A stretch of DNA of 64,000 nucleotides from Seriola aureovittata. Its lineage: Eukaryota > Chordata > Actinopteri > Carangiformes > Carangidae. Shown in pieces: positions 56,081 through 64,000 of this stretch (positions are counted from its first letter, which is position 1; every line of letters begins with the position of its first letter). Position numbers and translations under genes: made by a program. Below the pieces are notes generated by a model. It saw only the letters and a list, made by a program, of their open reading frames with translations, had not been told where the DNA came from and made no database searches. The stretch covers positions 20,082,396 to 20,146,395 of the forward strand of contig NC_079366.1 in the NCBI RefSeq assembly GCF_021018895.1. Reading direction: 5' to 3'.

Positions 56081-59000
56081 CCAGTCTGAGCAGATGGAAT
56101 GCCTGAGCATGCCGTAGCATTACATCAGCGGCACGATTTGCTCTGTAACCTGACACAGGCCTCGCAGCCTTCTGTCACCCTTCCTCCACCCCACCCCCCT
56201 CTCTCTCCCTCTCTCTCTGTTCATCTCTCTCTCTCCCCCCAGAGGAGGAAGTGGTGCATGGTGTCGATTAGGCAGCAAGGAAGCATCCCTCTTCCCTGAA
56301 CAGACAGTCCTGCCTGCCTGTCTGCCATGCAAAGCACAGAGCAGCCACAGACTGATTAGGAAGCGGAGCAATAAAAAAAAAAAAAAAAAAGAGCAGTGAG
56401 CCTGACTGGCATGTTAAGTGAGGCCTTTTGGCGTTCGAGTCAAAATAATTAGATCACCGTGAAATACTGATGGCTGCTCAGGCGTCAAGCGGATGTGTTA
56501 GAAGAGATATATGTTTTTCTAAGCAGACACAGCCCACAGGGCCGGGGTGTTTACCGCCATCTGAGCCACAATTGGCATGAAATGCTGGCGAAAACATAAA
56601 AGTTTCTTGAATTTGCAGATCTACACCAAAATGTAGGTGTACTCACATCATCATTAGCTTTGCGTGACCTTGTTTGACGTCTGATGAACTCATTAAGGCT
56701 GCCAGGTGCTGTGATTGCTACATTAGAATACACCTCTAAACAGACCGAAAACAACAACAACAACAGCAACAACAAAAAAAACCTGCTCATCTTCATTTAT
56801 TTTATAATAATGCTGTGATGCCATTTTTTCCTCTCAGAGAAAATGACACCACATGACCTGTCCACACCCCCGTCTCCAGCCGTGGACCCAGAGGAGGTCC
56901 GCTTGAGGAAGATGAACCGCAGGGCAAAGGTGATCCAGGAGCTGGTGCAGACTGAAAAGGACTACCTCACCGACCTGGAGCTGTGCATCAGAGAGGTGGT
57001 CCAGCCTTTACGAAACATGCAGGTAGATGTTTTCTTTGCTCAGATAAGACTCAAATTTGTACAACTCAGCATTAATTCTCAGCTAGCTTAGAGTAAGATG
57101 ATGTTCAAAGTGTCACTTGTTTATTTGGTACATCTTATACACTATTTCTAACATTAACCTCAATTCTGACAGTAACCTCTATACACTTAACTTCTGTACA
57201 TCGTTTTTCAGAAAAACATGAGAATTGAATTAAACTTTAGGGACATTTTACTAACACAGAAGGAGTCATGAATCAATGCTGAAAAATCCACATAAAGATG
57301 ACCTAAAAGGATAATCAATATTAACCACAGTTAATTTTTTACAGTTAGATTAATTTGACATTTGGACGTAAAATGTAGCTACTACTCGCATATTGTGAGT
57401 CATTTTTTATAATTTCATTTGGTTACAGTGGGGCAAACCCATATTTTACACTGTAGTGTCCTCATCTTGTGTTAGGTTGTGGATATCGATCGGCTGTTCA
57501 CCAACATGGAGACAGTGTGTGAGGTGTCTGCGGCACTCCTTCACAGACTGCATGAGGCCATGGCTGACCCAGATCTAGAAGCGGTCGTCATAGGTAACGC
57601 CGTTTTGACTCTTGTCTGGTTTAATTTCTTGTTGACTTTTGTTGCTCTGGATAATGTTAGACCAAAGATCTCATGTCCCATATATCACTGTATTTGAAGG
57701 AGACGTATTCATCCAGGCGAAAGCAGCTTTAGAAGATGTATATAAGATTTACTGTTACCACCATGATGATGCCAACATGTCACTCAAATCCTATGAGAAA
57801 GAGGAAGAGATAAAGCAACATTTCACTACATGTGTATTAGCACTGAAGTAAGTCACGTCACTTCCTCCAATCACATCATTTAAAACTTAACTTCCCCGAT
57901 ATTCTACATGTTATGATTTTTACTGATTATTATCTTTGATGGTGACTGTATTTCTTTGTCTTTGTACTTACAGGAAAATCTACGACCAAGAGTGAGTATC
58001 CTACAATGAAAAATTGATGGTGACATTTAAAAGATATTGAAATTCATACTGAATACTCAATCAAATACAGATCATGATTGTTGTGTTGCTCCAGCAGTTT
58101 TGCTCCTGTTTTGTTGTTTTTGTTTTCTTTCCTGAATCTCTGTTCTGTAGGCCGTAACAGTTCATGCAGATCACTGTTTACTATCTAATATGCTTATTTA
58201 CACAGAGGAAAACCTAACTTGCTGGACATGGGTTCACTGCTCATCAAACCTGTCCAGAGGATCATGAAGTACCCGTTGCTGCTTAGGGAGCTGTGGCAGG
58301 CCACGCCTGAAGACCATCCTGACTATCGGCCACTGCAGGAGGCGTTCACTACTGCCAAGATCATAAATGTGAACATCAATGAGTTCAAGAGGCGCAAAGA
58401 TATAGGTGAGGTGTCTTTTTTAATGAATTATTTTGCAACCTGTGATGTTTAATAATCACCAATGAAATGATATAGGTTGTGCTGCTAAATCATCTGCTAT
58501 CCTGACCTAATACCACGTCTTTTCAACTTTGGCCTCATATTTTCATCTATTCTCAGTTATGAAGTATAAGAGGTTGGAAGATGAAGGCACACTGAGGGGA
58601 AAACTAAACAAGTTAAACATACATTCCATCCGTAAGAAAGGCGACAGGTTTGCTGGTTACCTCAAGATCCTCACTGGAGTTGAACCACAGGTAAAATACT
58701 AAAAGTTTTTATTTTTTATTTTTATGGTTCACTCCACAATCACTTTAACCGCAATTAAAAGACGTAAATGGAATAAAAAGGTACCAAGCTTGTGGACTTG
58801 ACAGTTAAAATGAAATTAAGAATTGCTGCTTTTATATAGCCCCCCTTTTGGCATTTGCAAGTGCAGACATTTAAGGAAAGACAAAGACATAATTGACACT
58901 ATTTTTCTATTATAGGTGAGAGATGAAGTATTTGATCGAGAGGAGAAACTGTTCAGGAGTCTGGAGAAGGCTGTGAGGCAGCTGGTCAAGAATGTTCACT

Positions 59001-62000
59001 GTTACCTGCAGCACACTCAGGTAGGTGTATGTTAGCAAATCATCTCCCATTGCAAAAATGAACATGTTTAATGCTGTTTCAATGTAAATCTTCTGTCAAC
59101 TTTCTTCATTTTTTTTTTTTAATGCATCTTCTGCAGGAGATGGTGTCTGTAGCTGTCCAGAGTGTGCAGGACATGGAGAATATTGTCAAGGATCCAAACA
59201 AAAATGGGATAAACGGCTCATTGCACAATAATGGCAATGACCCCTATAAGCACTTTGTAAGTGTGGCTTTTGTTGTACTTCACAACAAAAATGTCGTACT
59301 ATCCAGCTTACCCATGCCCCCCCCCCCCCCCCCCCCCCCCACCACCACCACCACACACACACACACACACACACACCTGAATCCTCTGTATCTGGGCCTG
59401 TCCTTGCTTCGCTCTCCTGTTCCTACATGACCTTCCATTCACCCACCAACTGTGACTCATCTGTCACTTTGCCCATAGCTGCCTGTCTTCTGTCCGTTTT
59501 ATTAATCCTTTTCCTCTGTGCCTCTAACCTTTCTAGTAGATCCCGCAGTCACTCTGCCACCTTCCCTTTCCCACTCTCTTCTCTCTGTGGATTGCACTGT
59601 TGCCAATTCTGATATAACTGCACCTTTGAATAAGACTCTTTGTGTAGCAGCTCTTCACTGCAGCAGTTCAGCACTGCTCCCAAGCAAAGTCTGTAATGAC
59701 CTTTACAAAATAACTGTATTCACAAATGCACATAGAGGAAAAGCAACAGACTTATTTTGTATGAAAGGGTTCCATTGTGTGTGCTACAATCAAAACATGA
59801 CAAGTTGTAACTGATAGATGGTTTCATCAGAAGTAGAGCCTTTTCACCAAATGGACAAATCTTTTTCTCGGTGCAGTACTACCCCATTCCATGCTCCTAA
59901 CTCATATTGTAAGCTGAACAACATCAGTACTTTTTGTTTGTCTGCATGCAAATTAAGCTGTAGCAGCTCTCTTGTTGTTATGTATTCAAGGTTAATGTTA
60001 AAGCAAACTTTACTGTCTCCCCTTGGAGAAAAATGTTGTGAAATAGAGTATGCAGCGGCGCATACTAAAAACAAGACATTGCATACTTACTACAAAAAAA
60101 TCTTTTAATATCACAGAAATACACTAAAAGTACCTGTTTACATCTACAGAATATATAATAGAGAATACATAATGAAAAGAGGCAGACTACTGCTGTGAAT
60201 CGCTATTCATCTTCTGCTATCTCATTGACTTCTTCCTCCAGAAAGACAGTATGGAGCGCCTGGTCCTCGCTCCCCTCTCCTCCCTGCAGGGCATGTTCAC
60301 AGCCCCGCAGAAGCTCATCCAGAAGCGTTATGACAAATTGCTGGATTACTGCAGTCGCCTGGAGCGCTCTTCCTCCTTTTCATCCTCATCCTCCTCAGCC
60401 ACCACCTCTTCTTCCGCTCCCTCACTGGTGTCAGAGGACCCGCCTGGTCCTGCCAGGAGAGACTATGAGGCTATCAATGCCTTGCTAGTGGAGGAGTTGC
60501 AGAGGTTCAACATGGCCGCCTATACTATCCTGACCAACTGTGTGGTGTATCTTGTTGCCCTACTCAGAGAGCTGATGGATAGAATACTACTCCGTGCTCC
60601 ATCCATGCAGCAGCTACCAGTGAGGATCCTCGCACACATTATTAGACGCATTTCACATTTTGGCCTATTTGATACTGAAACTTAACTGTGTTATGTTTGC
60701 TTTTCCAGGTTCCATTGTCAAACATTGCTGAGGTGCAAAACAGCATCATGGATGAGCTCAATAATCTGGCTTTTGTTAAAGATAATGCACAGAAGCTGAT
60801 GGAGCGCAAAGTCAGCTTTGAGAGACGAGACAAGAAAACAACGGTAAGAAAGTGGATATAATCTAGAGTAGATTACGTGTCATTCTGTCATGCAATCCGC
60901 ACCATTTAGATTCCTGATCAGTTGAGTAAGCATCCGTGAACTCCACATTAACCCCAGGTTAAAACAAAACCAACGCATATTCCTGACTCTTTTAGAAATT
61001 AATTAATCTATTTCCAAGTCATAAATGAGCAGCTACAAGTCTTATCAAAGGCAGACACAGAGAACAGCTCTTGGCTGTGATTATCTCAGGCACTTGGCAA
61101 CCTAAAGCTCCACCAGGTATCAGTCCCCTGAGATTTGCATATCCATGTGTGTGTAGGTTTGCACATATGCCTACAAATCTGTACATACTATATGCGTGTG
61201 TTTGTACCTTTACATGTAAATAGATCTACCTGAAACTCCTACCCCCAGGATCTTATTACCTTTCGCCCTCCCTAGAATACTCTTGAACACTTGTAACCAA
61301 CAACATGCTAGCAGGTGCACACACACTATATACTCACTTCATATATTTACACCCCTTTGCGCCGTGCTGTCCTCCAGATGCTGGAGGTGCAGCATCAAAC
61401 TGAGGAGCAGCGTGCCTGGCTGTTGGCAGAATACCCACTGAGCCGTCTGTACCAGCTGAAGAGGAAGTGTAATGGCTGCCAGGAGCAGGACCTCAGCCTG
61501 CTGGAGGGAGAGCTGGTGGCCCTGCTGGAGGATACAGACCCATTAGGCAGCAGCAGCCGCTGGCTGGTTCACGCTGGAGGCAAGTGTGTTTATGTGTGTG
61601 TGCATGCACAAGGACAAAGACCCTTGAGGCAGAGGTAGCTCTTGGCGCATATTCTTAATAAGACATACAAGGTGAATTAAGTTATCACACTAAATCATCT
61701 GCAGGCATGGTCGGTATAGGTCTCCTTTAAAACACATTCCTCTGTGAATACACCTGCATCTATTAGATGACTGAGGCTCTGTAGACACACCAAACTTTAA
61801 ACTTTACTTTCTGACTCTGACAAGTCAGCGCACAAGAATCAGTCCCAGGAGCCCCTGTGATGTCATGGTTGCTGGTACCTCTTCTCCTGCCTCTGGAGAT
61901 GGTTGCCTCAAAACAGGGCCAACTCCATTGCTTGTCTCTATCTCCCCTCTATGTCTTGCAAGAAGCACCTGAGATCCCAACGTCTTGTTTGGAACAAACT

Positions 62001-63060
62001 GCTGTGCGTTGTAAGCAGTGTTACTTAGAGTTCAAAGCCATTCCCTTTGGGTATTCAGAAACAAGGATGGAGAGATGCTGCTTGCGTGCCTCTCTGTACT
62101 CTGCAATAACAAGTTCTTTTTTTATGAGCGCTAGAAAAAAAAAAAGGTGTGTGTATGTTTCTTGGTATAAAGTACATTCTTCACAGTCTTGTCTTTTCCT
62201 TTGGGATTACAAGCATTCCCAGGAAGTTGTTGTTCATCCCTCTGTTGATATCAACACTATGAATATGCTTGCCTCATATTTACACACTCCTCAGGTCGCT
62301 CACTGTAACTGGATTTCAGATTGTGTAAGCAAATACTCTAGCTTATGCTTACAGCATAAATGTGAGAAATGCAGTGCCACATATTAAACACGCATTTATC
62401 CTCTCGGCAACAAAGGAAAATGTCAGCAGTTATGTCAGTGTTGGACATGTAAAGGGTCAGTTCACTCAAATTGCAGAAGACCGTGTTCTCACTAGTAATA
62501 TTTAGCCATGGAGATTTTGAAACGCAATGCTTAAAGAACTGAAAAAAATATATATTTGAAGACAGCAATATACTTGTTTCTTGTTGTGGACATTGTCTAG
62601 TATTCATCCCCATTTTATTGTGGTGGAGGCAGAAATCTCAAAGATGGATATCTGGGAATAATAGAACTATCTGCATGGTTAGCTACCACTGCCACTACTT
62701 TGTAATTTGGGTGAACCAGCCCTTTAAAAGTGAAGAAGTCAGGCATCCTGACAGAGTGTCACTGTGTATCACTGTTAGGGACACAAGGCTACGTCTATTC
62801 CACATTCCTGAAGCAGTACAACCCTCTGAGGGACTCCCAGCGGGCAGGCCAGATGGCCAAAGAGCAGCAACGGCAGCAGCCACCTGCCATGGTGGACGAC
62901 GACTTCGACGACATCAGCCTGTTCGTGTCAGGCAGTGGCAGCAGCAGTCTGCGCAGCTTCAACCTCAACACCACCGACAGCAGCTCGACCCTCTCCGGTC
63001 TACAGGGGGAGCCGGAGAGCCCGGAAGACCTGGAGGACACAGTGGACACAGAGGCTCAGC

Positions 63061-63120
<60 letters not shown>

Positions 63121-64000
63121 TCGCCTGCGTGTGTTTTGTTGACTGTTCCTGCACCATATGGATGTCACTTTAAGATATTACATCGCTCAACACTGGGGAG
63201 GATAAAAAAAAAAAAAATCTTGGTTCAGTTCAGTTTAATTTCCACCTTGAGAACAGTTAAGGTCAAAAAGATGTTGTAAAATTCAAAGCTGCAGAATGAC
63301 TGTACATCAATCAAGTGTGTGTACAGGCAAATCCTGTCAATTTGAAATCCACCTTCTGAGAAAAACAACCCATAAACCAATTAAAATGACACAACGCTCA
63401 GTAAACCATGTAATTTTAACTGGGTTTCAGAGAGCCATGAGGGTATCCTCACAGAAGGACAGCTATAAAATATGAGTTATTAAAGTGGCAGTAAAACCGA
63501 GGTGTGCAGGTATATGGACCAGATCAGCAGAAGATATGCTACTGCAGAAGCACATTTGATAGTTTTATCGTGTCTCTGTCTAGCTTGCATTAAAATTAAA
63601 TGGGTTAAATGACATCACGCGACCACAGTGATGTAACTCAAGCTTCATCATCCCTGGGCTTTGTCCTCCTTGTGGTCATGTCTTCATAAGCTATGACTTC
63701 CCAGTATGACTCTGATCTTCATCATGACATGACACAGTTATTGGTCTTAAAATATACAGTGCTGACCAGAGTCAGTAAATTGGAATAAAAAGTAGGATTA
63801 GTGGTAACACTCTCTCAGTAGGGAAAACAAATAAATAATGCCACCTGCTGGATTTACAGGAGAGTGCACTTCAACGTAGTTTCATGTCTTTCAATGTAAG
63901 ATTTACACACCAACACTTAAAAAGTACCTTTGGTCAGTTCACTGCTTTCACAAAAAATACTGACTTACATTTGATTTATGTCTGTTTCCACAGTTTTATG
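51098..64000 (+). CDS. ARHGEF38: ARHGEF38, Rho guanine nucleotide exchange factor 38 (partial, 3' end beyond window)
   Basis: Cytoplasmic DH-BAR-SH3 protein expected to load GTP onto Rho-family GTPases at membranes. Exons: 51098-51314, 56838-57022, 57476-57593, 57700-57847, 57974-57991, 58206-58405, 58557-58690, 58916-59020, 59137-59256, 60242-60619, 60709-60843, 61378-61579, 62779-63062, 63994 onward. Phases close throughout (748 full codons before the last exon). The N-terminus MDPKEASG matches human MEPKEATG, and ERRKTDT plus [10 protein letters not shown] are conserved. The DH domain spans about residues 103-290, with [10 protein letters not shown] (helix 1) and [16 protein letters not shown] at about 240-255. 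A BAR domain covers about 330-560 ([12 protein letters not shown] inside). The first SH3 is at about 608-666 and the second starts in the cut exon (FY...). Start at the ATG with Kozak-like ACCATGG. Exon 5 is only 18 bp, intron 12 is GC-AG, and the exon 13 donor lies in a GT microsatellite. Confidence 0.94.
52446..52499. repeat. Repeat block A, copy 1
   Basis: Shares nearly all of its about 54 bp with 53286-53338, including TTACCATTGCAAATATTGAC and ATGACTTCACT. It lies 180 bp before block B copy 2. Confidence 0.75.
52681..53011. repeat. Interspersed repeat block B, copy 2
   Basis: Longer partner of 49486-49716 in the same orientation, with an extra T-rich stretch in its middle. It lies between the two block A copies in ARHGEF38 intron 1, so a compound or tandemly duplicated element is likely. 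Confidence 0.7.
53286..53338. repeat. Repeat block A, copy 2
   Basis: Direct partner of 52446-52499, about 840 bp downstream, with only a few mismatches. Confidence 0.75.
53632..53725. repeat. Minisatellite, 10-bp unit GTGTGTGCGT
   Basis: About eight near-perfect tandem copies of the 10-bp unit, each carrying one CpG, followed by a degenerate GT tail. Confidence 0.95.
53731..53985. repeat. Teleost interspersed repeat between GT tracts
   Basis: Begins GGTATTACTCATATTGTGGA after the minisatellite. It has CTTCCTTATGGTGACAAAGA, then a degenerate tandem of GGTTAAGGTTAG-like words (about 53858-53935), and ends before a pure GT tract. I know this arrangement as a common fish repeat. The GGTTAAG words resemble, but are not, telomeric TTAGGG. 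Confidence 0.6.
54003..54049. repeat. (GT)n microsatellite, about 23 units
   Basis: Uninterrupted GT dinucleotides in ARHGEF38 intron 1, forming the right border of the preceding repeat. Confidence 0.97.
56025..56079. repeat. (CA)n microsatellite, about 27 units
   Basis: Uninterrupted CA dinucleotides in ARHGEF38 intron 1, about 760 bp before exon 2. Confidence 0.97.
59317..59376. repeat. Compound microsatellite (C)24-(CCA)n-(CA)n
   Basis: A run of 24 C is followed by ACC triplets and CA dinucleotides, in ARHGEF38 intron 9. Long C runs are prone to sequencing error, so the exact length is uncertain. Confidence 0.9.
59377..60241 (+). other. ARHGEF38: ARHGEF38 intron 9, remainder
   Basis: No repeat family or extra exon recognised. 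It ends with the acceptor CTTCCTCCAG before exon 10. Confidence 0.7.
60844..61377 (+). other. ARHGEF38: ARHGEF38 intron 11
   Basis: A 534-bp GT-AG intron. Nothing else is recognised in it. Confidence 0.8.
61580..62778 (+). other. ARHGEF38: ARHGEF38 intron 12, GC-AG type
   Basis: The donor reads GGAG|GCAAGT and the acceptor ACTGTTAG. No GT near the donor restores the reading frame, whereas the GC donor joins phase 1 to phase 1 and rebuilds the conserved SH3 sequence ...[17 protein letters not shown] is the usual strong context for GC donors. A MITE lies near its 3' end. Confidence 0.8.
62450..62727. mobile_element. MITE (non-autonomous DNA transposon), about 278 bp
   Basis: The left end reads TAAAGGGTCAGTTCACTCAA. 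The right end, reverse complemented, reads TTAAAGGGCTGGTTCACCCA. The imperfect inverted repeats of about 25 bp and the interior phrase about a 'CCATGGAGATTTTG' match a common fish MITE family. It ends only about 50 bp before ARHGEF38 exon 13. Confidence 0.75.
63063..63119. repeat. (GT)n microsatellite directly at the ARHGEF38 exon 13 donor
   Basis: About 28 GT units begin at the first intron base after exon 13 (...CAG|GTGTGT). The donor GT is therefore part of the repeat. Confidence 0.95.
63120..63993 (+). other. ARHGEF38: ARHGEF38 intron 13, remainder
   Basis: No repeat family or exon recognised apart from a short A run near 63207-63218. It ends with GTTTCCACAG before the truncated last exon seen here. 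Confidence 0.7.

Larger units (their letters stand above)
51315..56837 (+). other. ARHGEF38: ARHGEF38 intron 1 (5.5 kb, repeat-rich)
   Basis: Starts with GTACAT after exon 1 and ends with CTCTCAG before exon 2. It holds duplicated fragments, a CG-containing GT minisatellite, a teleost repeat flanked by GT tracts and a CA microsatellite (own entries), plus an A run near 56374-56390. No coding exon was recognised inside. Confidence 0.8.

Noticed and set aside
56400..56450. tRNA-like B box (GCGTTCGAGTC)
   Set aside because: No matching A box or cloverleaf can be drawn around it.

Overview
The window is vertebrate genomic DNA, almost certainly from a teleost fish. It has short GT-AG introns and vertebrate protein families. 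It also carries interspersed repeats that I recognise from teleost genomes: several miniature inverted-repeat elements, LINE 3' tails, and a repeat flanked by GT microsatellites.

Three protein-coding genes can be modelled. They lie in the same order and orientation as I recall for human 4q24: TET2 (+), PPA2 (-), ARHGEF38 (+). TET2 (CDS 32890-39620, nine coding exons, 1820 aa) encodes a 5-methylcytosine dioxygenase. PPA2 (CDS 48039 down to 43181, twelve coding exons, 344 aa) encodes mitochondrial inorganic pyrophosphatase. ARHGEF38 (CDS from 51098 to beyond the window edge; 14 coding exons seen, the last cut after 7 nt) encodes a DH-BAR-SH3 Rho GEF. All exon phases were checked by hand and close in frame. 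The shared neighbourhood looks like conserved synteny, not an operon or a common pathway.

Layout. 1-8150 is repeat-rich: a 231-bp MITE, a direct duplication of about 285 bp (1443-1732 and 7871-8150), and between its copies a 4.68-kb CACTA/EnSpm-like DNA transposon (2941-7623) holding a decayed, intron-containing transposase-type gene. 8151-32845 is a gene-poor stretch upstream of TET2. It has one relatively CpG-rich island-like patch (about 17790-18300) that may be a promoter, and one more MITE. 32846-42515 is TET2 with a long 3' UTR. TET2 and PPA2 converge tail to tail, with their probable poly(A) signals only about 150 bp apart. 48131-51097 is the PPA2-ARHGEF38 intergenic region. 51098-64000 is ARHGEF38, whose 5.5-kb first intron is full of microsatellites and duplicated repeat fragments.

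I found no new multi-gene system. The points most worth a second look are the CACTA-like element and its captured or native multi-exon gene, an ARHGEF38 splice donor formed by the first bases of a long GT microsatellite, a GC-AG intron in ARHGEF38, and a possible alternative 46-bp exon in PPA2. All functional calls rest on recognition of protein families from the translated sequence; no database search was run.
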